NCBI GenBank assembly: GCA_025457785.1 | Contig: JALOTS010000186.1 | Span: 1-6,241 of the forward strand | Source: Pontiellaceae bacterium | GTDB lineage: Bacteria > Verrucomicrobiota > Kiritimatiellia > Kiritimatiellales > Tichowtungiaceae | Direction: 5' to 3' | DNA length: 6,241 nucleotides | In this document: positions 1 to 5,217 of the stretch, one piece after another | How the letters are laid out: each line of letters opens with the position of its first letter | Numbering within the stretch: position 1 is the stretch's first letter | The notes under the pieces: generated by a model | The model's database searches: none | What the model saw: the letters and a program-made list of their open reading frames with translations, nothing else | What the model was told of the DNA's origin: nothing | Translations under genes and position numbers: made by a program

Positions 1-561
1 CGGGTTCACCAGGGTGACATTCATGAGGGTGATGTAGTCGCGATAGGATAAATCGAGCTGTGTTCTTTCCCGCTCAGGAATATTGATATTATCTGGAAGA
101 GTCGGCACATACATCATCGCGTCATCGGCAAACGTGATCTGGATGGAGTTGCCGTCACCTGCGGTTCCGCTTTCTTGAACCGTAAGTCGGGTGGTTATGA
201 TGCCGTGAAATTCAACCACATCACCAGGACCAATCATCCCGTCGGTCAGGTCTGTGGAGCTATTCCAATTCGATGCCGTGTTGAACCATGCCGCCGAATG
301 GGCATTGACTGCATCCACTCCCGTATCATTTCCCTGAGCTGTTTGCGAGATGTGAATAGTCGAAGGCCGTTGAATTTCAGGCTGAAGAGGGGTCCAGTTA
401 TTCGGAAGATCCGCCGCTGTCTCCCAAGAGGTGAAAGGAGCGGACGGAGTTGAATTCGTGCCATTTACATAGAGCGTAGCTGCATGAACATGGAACGCAG
501 TACATGCCAGCACGATCGCACACACGGCCGTTATTTTCGATCCATTCTGTCGAATATTCAT
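1..561 (-). CDS. Secreted right-handed beta-helix protein (5' part; continues past the left edge)
   Basis: An uninterrupted 187-codon frame reads leftward from ATG at 559-561 to the window edge, so the C-terminus is missing. A good Shine-Dalgarno (AGAGGAA) ends 2 nt before the ATG. Residues 1-27 form a signal peptide (charged start, hydrophobic 10-23, cleavage after V25-H26-A27). The mature start 'ATLYVNGTNSTPSAPFTSW' resembles the leader of many secreted beta-helix proteins from Verrucomicrobia-type bacteria. Around residues 88-134, 'HSAAWFN...GPGDVVEFHG...LTVQESGTAG' is the usual entry to a right-handed parallel beta-helix, and 'YRDYITLMNVTLVNP' (173-187) looks like a first PbH1-type rung. 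Family members include polysaccharide lyases, glycosidases and adhesins; the catalytic part is outside the window, so activity cannot be named. V17-L18-A19-C20 is a poor lipobox, so signal peptidase I is preferred. It is divergent from the GH92 gene. Confidence 0.82.
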   Translation of the reverse strand, partial: MNIRQNGSKITAVCAIVLACTAFHVHAATLYVNGTNSTPSAPFTSWETAADLPNNWTPLQPEIQRPSTIHISQTAQGNDTGVDAVNAHSAAWFNTASNWNSSTDLTDGMIGPGDVVEFHGIITTRLTVQESGTAGDGNSIQITFADDAMMYVPTLPDNINIPERERTQLDLSYRDYITLMNVTLVNP

Positions 562-824
562 GGTTCCTCTTTCCGCCGCGCAATAACGAACCACGTCCCT
601 TCGGCGTTCCGTCTGCGGCCTGTTTTTCTTTGATCCTCTCAACCTGCAGATCCGTCCGTAAAATACCGTATGGTGATCCCATTTTATCCGGAAAGTCAAT
701 CCGGCAATTTCACTGCGGGGAATAATGAAATGGAGTTTCTACCACAGAGTAACGTCCGAGGGGTTCAGAGGGGAATATTCAGGACAGTCATTCCAATTTT
801 CCATTCTTCCACTACCCCATCACT

Positions 825-854
825 CTGCGCCCATCTGCGTTCATCTGCGGATAA
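825..854 (+). repeat. Triple 10-bp GCG-word array (copy 1)
   Basis: Three tandem units carry GCG at 827, 837 and 847, an exact 10-bp period. The last two units are near identical (CATCTGCGT / CATCTGCGG). The array ends in GCGGA. The same three-unit design with different filler recurs at 1048-1077 and 1218-1246. It shows no coding periodicity. Confidence 0.65.
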
Positions 855-881
855 ACTCTTTCCGTTTTCACTCCCCGGTCT

Positions 882-1001
882 TCGTCTTGTATTCCGCCAG
901 TCCAGCGTGGCCTGCCGCCATGCGGCAGCGGGAATTTTTCTTGTTTCTCTGGAGGTTAGAGAGCTGATCACACTGGTTTCGATATAAACTTTCGGTTTCA
1001 T
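882..1001 (-). pseudogene. Relict of a VapC-like PIN-domain toxin gene (N-terminal fragment)
   Basis: Reading leftward from ATG at 999-1001, the first ~40 codons give MKPKVYIETSVISSLTSR, then RKIPAAAWRQATLDWRNTRR. The opening 'KPKVYIETSVIS' is the first strand and acidic loop of a family of small PIN-domain ribonucleases (VapC-like; E8 would be the first metal-site acid position, usually D or E). After about residue 40 the frame enters the GCG-word array and loses similarity. A full PIN protein has about 130-170 residues, so the rest is gone. No Shine-Dalgarno precedes the ATG and no antitoxin gene lies upstream. A 7-bp hairpin (CTGCCGC-CAT-GCGGCAG, 912-928) sits inside the fragment. It is probably a decayed toxin-antitoxin locus; the short match leaves chance similarity possible. 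Confidence 0.5.
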
Positions 1002-1047
1002 GGCGATTACGCGGTTTTTTACTCACAGTTATCAGTTATTTGTTTTC

Positions 1048-1077
1048 TCTTTGCGCTCTGTGCGTTCTTTGGCGGTT
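1048..1077 (+). repeat. Triple GCG-word array (copy 2)
   Basis: Three units carry GCG at 1053, 1062 and 1072 (spacing 9 and 10), ending in GCGGTTAAA. A further TTGGCGGTCAAA unit follows at 1094-1104. It has the same architecture as 825-854 and 1218-1246. Confidence 0.6.
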
Positions 1078-1098
1078 AAAATGATTCTCCCATTGGCG

Positions 1099-1139
1099 GT
1101 CAAAAGTCTGAACGTCAAACGTCTGAAAGTCCAGCGGTC
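1099..1139 (+). repeat. Degenerate GTC-word tandem array (period 7/8 bp)
   Basis: GTC begins at 1099, 1106, 1114, 1121, 1129 and 1137, giving spacings 7, 8, 7, 8, 8. The filler is mostly A-rich or TGAA (for example GTCTGAAC, GTCAAAC, GTCTGAAA). It abuts GCG-word copy 2. It resembles short tandemly repeated intergenic sequences of other bacteria; its function is unknown. Confidence 0.55.
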
Positions 1140-1217
1140 TTTAGCCCGATTTCTTCACGGTAAAGTGAGCGTTCCTCCGTCGCGCTTTGCGCTATGAAGG
1201 ACAGGCCCGCTTGCTTA

Positions 1218-1246
1218 TTCGCGCAAATTCGCGTCATTCGCGGTGA
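1218..1246 (+). repeat. Triple GCG-word array (copy 3, TTCGCG type)
   Basis: TTCGCG occurs at 1218, 1228 and 1237 (spacing 10 and 9). The third copy ends in GCGGTGAAA, like the GCGGTTAAA end of copy 2. Within each array the three units agree with each other more than with the units of the other arrays. Confidence 0.6.
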
Positions 1247-1264
1247 AACACCCATATCTTTCCC

Positions 1265-1326
1265 CAACGTGGCGCAGGCTTTCCAGCCTGTGCATCCGGG
1301 CAGGCAGGAAAGCCCGCCCCACATTG
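1265..1326. repeat. Imperfect inverted repeat, 26-bp arms, 10-bp loop
   Basis: Arms 1265-1290 and 1301-1326 pair over 26 positions with four mismatches; the loop is TGCATCCGGG. The core is GCAGGCTTTCCAGCCTG against CAGGCAGGAAAGCCCGC. It lies about 100 bp before the mannosidase start. It could be a non-autonomous hairpin repeat, a leader hairpin of the mannosidase mRNA, or a protein target. There is no T-run after it, so it is not a standard terminator for rightward reading. Confidence 0.65.
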
Positions 1327-1333
1327 ATCAATG
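1322..1333. promoter_or_regulatory. Perfect 12-bp palindrome, possible operator
   Basis: CATTGATCAATG is an exact palindrome about 90 bp before the mannosidase start and overlaps the edge of the inverted repeat 1265-1326. Position and symmetry would suit a dimeric regulator, but no regulator gene is present and a single palindrome of this size can occur by chance. Confidence 0.25.
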
Positions 1334-1422
1334 CTCTTCACGAAAAATCATCCGTACTTTGAGAATATGACCCTTTTACAATGTCTGGAATCGGGTTAGA
1401 TTGCTTGGCAGGAGACTCTATT

Positions 1423-3636
1423 ATGAAGAAAACAAAACGGATTTTGGCGGCAGGCGCGGCGTTTTTACTGTGCGCGGCAGGTTTCGGCGCAAATGTGGAT
1501 GAGGTGGATCCAACCATCGGAACGGTGGCGTGGCTGCTGCAACCCACCTATCCTATGGTTCATCTGCCGCATCAAATGATGCGGTTTCATCCCTACCGGG
1601 CGGATGCCCGAGCCGATCAGATTGATTATTTTCCGCTCCTGATGTGTTCCCATCGGTGGGATGGAACGTTCACCGTGCGAACCGGCGACGGACCAATGAC
1701 CTATGATCACGAAAAAACCACGCCGTATCACTATTCCGTCTGGCTTGAAGAGGCGGAAGAGCAACTGGAATTCACCCCCGGATCACAGAGCGGGTGTTTT
1801 CGCATAACCGCAGAACAGGGCCGTCCTGTTCTTCAAATTGGAAACCGGAAAGAAGGGTCGTTTGAGCTGACAACCCCGCAGTCTTTTACCGCCGTTGAGA
1901 CCGACAATGACGCATTAACCATATATGTGTACGGAGAATTCGACATCCCGGTAACAGCCGCGCTTACAAACGGTCTGCTGCAGATAACCGGGACTGACGA
2001 CGGCAAGCCGGTTTTACTGTTTCGGTACGGGATTTCGTATATCAGCAAAGAACAGGCAGAAAAAAATCTGAGACGTGAAATCAAGAGCTGGAATTTTGAT
2101 GCGCAGGTTGCTGCGGGACGGGAACGGTGGAATGCGGCCATGGAGCGGATTCAGGTTAAGGGCGGAACCGCCGCACAACGCCGCGTTTTTTTCACAGCGT
2201 TCTATCGCTCTTGTGAACGGATGGTTGATATTACAGAGGACGGCCGCTACTGGAGCAGTTGTGATAAAAAAGTCTATACGGCGGAGCGTCCGTTTTATGT
2301 CGATAGCTGGGTGTGGGATAACTTTCTGACCCTCGAACCGCTGCGCATGATTTTAAATCCGGAGATGGCAGAGGATCAGATTGCTTCCTATATCCAGATT
2401 TACGAACGGACCGGCTGGATGCCCAAGTTTTCGTTAGCCGGCGGACCGAAGGCCTTTATGACCGGAAATCATACCGCCGTCTGGATGGCCGATGCCTGGT
2501 TTAAGGGGTTGCGCAATTTTGATATGCAGACCGCCTATGAGGGAAACCGGAAGAATACGCTGAAAGGAACATTGCTTCCGTGGCGAACCGGCCCCCCTTC
2601 GTCGCTGGACAAATTCCATGCCGAGAACGGCTTTTTTCCGGCACTGCATCCCGGCGAACCGGAAACCGAACCGGAGGTGTATCCCTCAGAAAGACGGCAG
2701 GCCGTCGCGGTTACGCTCGATTTTGCCTATGACGACTGGAATCTGGCGCAGATCGCGCGCGTTCTCGGGCATACAGCAGATGCTGAGATCCTGATGCGAC
2801 GGGCGGCGAATTATCGCAATGTATTCCGCAAAGAAAAACAGCAGATGTGGCCGCGTGATGCAACCGGCGCATGGATTGAGCCGTTTGATATCGCCACCTC
2901 CGGCGGACAGGGCGCGCGGGATTATTTCACAGAAAACAACGGGCTGACGTTTAACTGGCTCGTCCGGCACGACTTCAACGGTCTGTTTGAACTCATGGGC
3001 GGGCGGGCCGCCGCAGAACAGAAGCTGGATGAGTTGTTCCGGCTGAATTACGGCATACTGGATGACGGCGCGCCGGTTCCCTCGTATTTCTTTTTCCGGC
3101 AGTTCCCCGATTCCACCGGTATGGTCGGACAGTTTTCGATGGGGAATGAGCCAAGCTTCCATATTCCGTATCTCTACACCTATCTGGGCTCTCCGTGGAA
3201 AACCCAGAAACGCATCCGCATGCTGCTCAACACCTGGTTCATGGACAATGTCTTCGGAATCCCCGGCGATGAAGACGGCGGAACTGTCAGTGCCTGGGCG
3301 GTTTTTTCGATGATGGGATTTTATCCTGCGGTCCCCGGAGTCCCGCTGTATGTAATCGGCTGTCCATCGTTTGAAGAAGTAACGCTGGCTCTGCCAAACG
3401 GCAAAACATTCACCGTCGCCGCACCCGGCAACTCGCCGGAAAATAAATACATTCAGCGGGTGTCGCTGAACGGCCGGCCCTTAAACCGGCTATGGATACT
3501 CCATCGCGAACTGACGGAAGGCGGAACACTGACGCTTGAAATGGGCCCTCGACCGAACAAAACGCTCGGCTCGCGTCCGGAAGATATTCCCCCGTCATCA
3601 CTGAACTTGCACCCGGAAGCACTGGATCAGTTCTGA
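1423..3636 (+). CDS. Secreted GH92 family exo-alpha-mannosidase
   Basis: A 737-residue protein, normal for GH92: calcium-dependent, inverting exo-alpha-mannosidases trimming mannose from N-glycans or alpha-mannans. The start at 1423 is chosen over the in-frame ATG at 1381 because AGGAG (1410-1414) sits 8 bp before it and it opens directly into a signal peptide (MKKTKRILAAGAAFLLCAAG; cleavage about 20-23; no lipobox), predicting export. The N-terminal beta domain starts with VDPTIGT (29-34 region) and holds YDHEKTTPYHYSV (94-106). The alpha-barrel shows W296-V-W298-D299-NF, WMPKFSLAGG, TGNH (347-350) with ADAW, FTENNG with E504 as probable acid, GNEPSFH (574-580), and GDEDGG with D616/D618 as probable base pair. 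In the Bacteroides enzyme BT3990 these are Glu533 and Asp642/Asp644; the spacing agrees. A C-terminal beta region has NSPENKYIQRVSLNGRPLNR and GGTLTLEMGPRPN. Family assignment is firm; linkage specificity is not predictable. Confidence 0.95.
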   Translation: MKKTKRILAAGAAFLLCAAGFGANVDEVDPTIGTVAWLLQPTYPMVHLPHQMMRFHPYRADARADQIDYFPLLMCSHRWDGTFTVRTGDGPMTYDHEKTTPYHYSVWLEEAEEQLEFTPGSQSGCFRITAEQGRPVLQIGNRKEGSFELTTPQSFTAVETDNDALTIYVYGEFDIPVTAALTNGLLQITGTDDGKPVLLFRYGISYISKEQAEKNLRREIKSWNFDAQVAAGRERWNAAMERIQVKGGTAAQRRVFFTAFYRSCERMVDITEDGRYWSSCDKKVYTAERPFYVDSWVWDNFLTLEPLRMILNPEMAEDQIASYIQIYERTGWMPKFSLAGGPKAFMTGNHTAVWMADAWFKGLRNFDMQTAYEGNRKNTLKGTLLPWRTGPPSSLDKFHAENGFFPALHPGEPETEPEVYPSERRQAVAVTLDFAYDDWNLAQIARVLGHTADAEILMRRAANYRNVFRKEKQQMWPRDATGAWIEPFDIATSGGQGARDYFTENNGLTFNWLVRHDFNGLFELMGGRAAAEQKLDELFRLNYGILDDGAPVPSYFFFRQFPDSTGMVGQFSMGNEPSFHIPYLYTYLGSPWKTQKRIRMLLNTWFMDNVFGIPGDEDGGTVSAWAVFSMMGFYPAVPGVPLYVIGCPSFEEVTLALPNGKTFTVAAPGNSPENKYIQRVSLNGRPLNRLWILHRELTEGGTLTLEMGPRPNKTLGSRPEDIPPSSLNLHPEALDQF

Positions 3637-3714
3637 TCAAACTGAGCGCTGTTGCAGAGTCAGAGTCAGCTCTGCCGCGAAGAATACAAAAACCGCGCAG
3701 GGAGCGCTTGATCA
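3634..3714. repeat. Interrupted inverted repeat after the mannosidase, possible terminator region
   Basis: TGATCA (3634-3639, overlapping the mannosidase stop codon) and AGCGCT (3645-3650) pair with AGCGCT (3703-3708) and TGATCA (3709-3714), with a 5-nt bulge on the left. Inside lies a small hairpin CAGAG-TCAG-CTCTG (3661-3674). No U-run follows, so intrinsic termination is not well supported. Confidence 0.35.
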
Positions 3715-3824
3715 AAACAAGTTGGGTCAAAATGACGGGAGGAAATCTCTCATCTTTTCGCTACGCTTCAAGGCATGCTCCGCGCGAACGGCTCACATAA
3801 ACCGGTCAACAGCTTCGGAGCAGC

Positions 3825-3843
3825 GCGGAAAACAAATTTCCGC
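3825..3843. repeat. Perfect hairpin, 7-bp stem
   Basis: GCGGAAA (3825-3831) and TTTCCGC (3837-3843) enclose a 5-nt loop ACAAA. It lies just downstream (minus strand) of the cassette gene that stops at 3854, beside the attC-like site. It may end transcription of that gene, but no T-run follows on either strand. Confidence 0.35.
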
Positions 3844-3915
3844 AGGAACGCCATCATTGAGCGTCGAGTGAACCAGCCGCTGGTTCACGAGTACCGCTCG
3901 AATGATTTGTTGGGC
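3843..3915 (-). other. attC-like recombination site at the 3' end of the cassette
   Basis: Read on the minus strand, the 73-bp site has integron attC order: R'' GCCCAAC (3915-3909, exact RYYYAAC), spacer AA, L'' ATCATTCGAGCG, loop region, L' CGCTCAATGAT, spacer GGC, then GTT (3849-3847) as R'. L''/L' pair with one extra base, C on this strand and G on the other (3900). An extrahelical G on the bottom strand is a known attC hallmark. A perfect 9-bp inner stem (3868-3876/3880-3888, loop CCG) lies between. AACAA at the left and GGCGTT at the right match common attC ends. The weak point is R' = GTTCCTG, which fits GTTRRRY only at GTT, as could happen at an array end or secondary site. Confidence 0.6.
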
Positions 3916-4353
3916 CTATCATTTTGAGCCCTGTTACTCCCGCTATTGTTACGACGACGAAGAACAGCCCTGCAAAAATCATAATGAATCCGGTTACGGT
4001 TTCGCCCATGCCCGCAAGTGGGCCGGTGACGCCCGTGAGTGCTTCAGACTTGCGAAACATGTGAACGGCCAGCGGCACCGATACGGCTATGCCGAGGATG
4101 CCAGCTAAAATGTTACACCAGTGAAGTGGTCTAACACGGATGAGCTTTCTGGCGACTGGAAAAAAAAGAGCGAGGCCAATCGGAATACCGGCAAGATATA
4201 CGATATCGTCATCAATACGTGTGGATGGATACAGGAGAAACGGCAGACACAATACGAGGCAGACCAATACTGTGACAATGCAGAGCCATGCCAAGTAGTA
4301 CGCTGTAACAATGCCAATTTGTCCTGCTTTGTTCATTTTCTCCTCTGGCCCAA
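3849..4353 (-). mobile_element. Putative integron gene cassette (505 bp) with one membrane-protein gene
   Basis: Integron cassettes run from the TT of one G^TTRRRY core to the G of the next. On the minus strand GTTGGGC (4354-4348) is an exact core. An RBS and ATG follow within 12 nt, the gene fills the unit, and the next site opens with GCCCAAC, the exact complement of GTTGGGC, as required for a cassette that circularises on its own attC. Compactness, lack of a promoter gap and stop codon inside attC are also typical. No integrase gene or attI site is in the window, so this would belong to an array whose integrase lies elsewhere, or to an integrase-less attC cluster. Confidence 0.55.
3854..4336 (-). 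CDS. Small four-helix membrane protein of unknown function (cassette gene)
   Basis: This 160-residue protein is not recognised. Four hydrophobic segments (about 9-36, 45-63, 74-94, 112-137) predict an inner-membrane protein; a basic loop VARKLIRVRP follows the second. GAGGAG lies 3 nt before the ATG and sets the start. The exact core site GTTGGGC is 12 nt upstream, so there is no room for a promoter and expression would rely on read-through from upstream cassettes. Residues 141-160 (GPTNHSSGTREPAAGSLDAQ) are encoded by the attC-like site and the TGA stop lies in its L' arm, so this hydrophilic tail is probably a by-product of recombination and not a conserved part. The fold and orientation support a real gene; no function is proposed. 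Confidence 0.72.
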   Translation of the reverse strand: MNKAGQIGIVTAYYLAWLCIVTVLVCLVLCLPFLLYPSTRIDDDIVYLAGIPIGLALFFPVARKLIRVRPLHWCNILAGILGIAVSVPLAVHMFRKSEALTGVTGPLAGMGETVTGFIMIFAGLFFVVVTIAGVTGLKMIGPTNHSSGTREPAAGSLDAQ

Positions 4354-4497
4354 CTCCGCGGTGACCGCGATTTTGCTCCGATAATGAATGCGGAGCATTC
4401 GATTATCGAGCCAAATCGTCAGGTCGACTGCATGGTTATCAGGCGAAGCCTGATGGCCGTGCAGTTGACCGGGCATCCGGTCACCGCGGAGTTGATC
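4348..4497. other. Highly folded three-way-junction element; possible atypical attC site
   Basis: On the plus strand 4351-4494 is almost fully paired. A perfect 17-bp closing stem (4351-4367/4478-4494) encloses two arms. Arm B spans 4368-4418: stems 4368-4373/4413-4418, GCTC/GAGC, GATAAT/ATTATC and GAATGC/GCATTC, loop GGA, single-base bulges C4379 and G4401. Arm C spans 4422-4470: 23 consecutive pairs, four of them G.T, loop GAA. The G.T pairs would be C.A mismatches on the minus strand, so the plus strand is the better folder. The element ends in the cassette core GTTGGGC (minus strand, 4354-4348), and GATCAAC (4497-4491) would be its R''. The bottom strand of a minus-strand cassette is the plus strand, as attC folding requires. 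Unlike usual attC sites, the closing stem has no unpaired spacer. A REP-like or MITE-like repeat, or a structured RNA, are alternatives. Confidence 0.55.
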
Positions 4498-4526
4498 AGA
4501 CTCGCCATCAGGCGAGTCTAATCAAC
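4491..4526. repeat. Strong hairpin, 16-bp stem, sharing bases with the neighbouring element
   Basis: GTTGATCAGACTCGCC (4491-4506) pairs with 4511-4526 around the loop ATCA, with one C.A on the plus strand, which is G.T on the minus strand. Its first four bases (4491-4494) are also the end of the 17-bp stem of the three-way junction, so the two folds compete. Read on the minus strand it lies between two core-like sites (GTTGATT at 4526-4520 and GATCAAC at 4497-4491). Confidence 0.6.
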
Positions 4527-4582
4527 GTTACGCCTCTCTCTGAGCGAGCTTGCGAGCGATAGAGTGCAGGCGGTGGTTCGAT
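4520..4582 (-). other. Second attC-like site (weak)
   Basis: On the minus strand the order is ATCGAAC (4582-4576, one off RYYYAAC), spacer CAC, CGCCT, an inner region with CTCT/AGAG and GCTCGC repeats, AGGCG, spacer TAAC, GTTGATT (4526-4520, one off GTTRRRY). AATC/GATT, CGCCT/AGGCG and CTCT/AGAG can pair with unpaired spacers between, as in attC. It follows the 144-residue gene that stops at 4630. Both cores deviate by one base, and no matching GTTCGAT core was found before that gene. Confidence 0.3.
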
Positions 4583-4629
4583 TTCTTTCGTATATTTGTC
4601 ATCCCCCGAAGAACCCCTCCGTGACGCAA

Positions 4630-5064
4630 CTATGGATAAGAACAAAAAGATGAAGTCCATATTTCTGCCCATGCGATTAAAAACATAACAGGAATAACGG
4701 AAACGGCTCGTTTCCATGACACGCCCTGATCTTCATTTTTTCTGAACCAACAGAATCTACCGATGCATTTAAGAAGCAATGCTGAAGGTACACCAATATA
4801 AAAAACAACCAGCAGAATCGGAAGACCTGAATAAATAAGAAAAATCCATATAAAAAAATAGAGAACTTCATATACAAAGAAGACCCCGAGGAGACGTATG
4901 GGTTTTAGCACAGCGTTACCTATCAATCGAATTGCCCAAAGGCGAAGCACTAAAAAACACGGCCAAAAAGGCATAAAGGCTCTAACTGTACATCCAGGAC
5001 AGGCCCAAGCTTCTGTTGCTGTTAGGATCAGAAAAATAGTAATTATTAAATGATATCGTTTCAT
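4630..5064 (-). CDS. AT-rich small membrane protein of unknown function
   Basis: This 144-residue protein is not recognised. MKRYHLIITIFLILTATEAWA is a clear signal peptide or signal anchor, followed by CPGC (22-25), a CxxC pair just after the predicted cleavage site. Hydrophobic segments follow at about 31-49, 58-78, 81-102 and 119-138, with a basic, cysteine-bearing loop (KCIGRFCWFRKNED, 99-112). The start is set by the signal sequence; the nearest AAGG is about 15 nt upstream, so the RBS is poor. Hand counts over five 60-bp lines within the gene average roughly 40% G+C, with one line at 27%, visibly lower than the mannosidase gene, suggesting a foreign origin in keeping with a cassette-type neighbourhood. 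CxxC in an exported membrane protein can mean thiol chemistry or metal binding, but nothing here proves it. Confidence 0.65.
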   Translation of the reverse strand: MKRYHLIITIFLILTATEAWACPGCTVRAFMPFWPCFLVLRLWAIRLIGNAVLKPIRLLGVFFVYEVLYFFIWIFLIYSGLPILLVVFYIGVPSALLLKCIGRFCWFRKNEDQGVSWKRAVSVIPVMFLIAWAEIWTSSFCSYP

Positions 5065-5217
5065 TTTTTTCGATCAGACCTTATGGCTGAAGTTGGTTCC
5101 GCCACGGTCAATTTTTTTCTAAATTAGGTGGCGTACCCAATGGGGTATGTCTCGCGGGCTGCCTCGGCGAACCCGTCGGGCGCAGCCCATAAGCCCGATT
5201 GACGGGGTCAAAGTATC
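5065..5217. other. Intergenic region with small hairpins and a weak leftward promoter
   Basis: It contains TACCC-AATG-GGGTA (5134-5147), GGGCTGC/GCAGCCC (5156-5162/5182-5188) and CCCG-ATTGA-CGGG (5194-5206). On the minus strand TTGACC (5111-5106) is a good -35, but the spaced -10 (around CATAAG) is poor. GTCAAT/ATTGAC (5107-5112/5198-5203) pair across most of the region. No RYYYAAC/GTTRRRY pair marks a cassette boundary here. Confidence 0.35.

Larger units (their letters stand above)
562..1422. other. Gene-poor intergenic region with repeats and a gene relict
   Basis: No intact gene is convincing in these 861 bp between two divergent secreted-protein genes. They hold a relict PIN-domain toxin gene, three triple GCG-word arrays, a GTC-word array, a long imperfect inverted repeat and a 12-bp palindrome, each listed separately. 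Direct ATCCGG repeats occur at 686-691 and 699-704. A TACAAT hexamer at 1377-1382 could be the -10 box for the downstream mannosidase, but the matching -35 position (GTACTT, 1354-1359) is poor. I found no convincing promoter for the leftward gene. Confidence 0.6.

Noticed and set aside
481..561. Lipoprotein signal in the beta-helix protein (VLAC)
   Set aside because: Leucine at -2 and valine at -3 fit the lipobox poorly, and a normal VHA cleavage site follows.
398..682. Leftward 94-codon frame overlapping the beta-helix gene
   Set aside because: It lies in another frame over the start of a well-supported gene with signal peptide and RBS.
825..1246. CRISPR array
   Set aside because: Repeat units are 7-10 bp without spacers of constant length; there is no 23-37 bp repeat and no cas gene.
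1381..1422. In-frame upstream ATG for the mannosidase (14 extra residues)
   Set aside because: It has no Shine-Dalgarno, would place polar residues before the signal peptide, and overlaps the only plausible -10 hexamer; the start at 1423 has AGGAG at good distance.
2686..3162. Antisense 158-codon frame inside the mannosidase gene
   Set aside because: A shadow of a strongly conserved coding region, with no RBS or recognisable domain.
3721..3727. GTTGGGT (ACCCAAC on the minus strand) as a further attC core
   Set aside because: The following sequence pairs TGATCA/AGCGCT rather than a core partner and no GTTRRRY end was found where it should be.
4491..4526. Intrinsic terminator of the upstream minus-strand gene
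   Set aside because: The stem is strong but no T-run follows on either strand.
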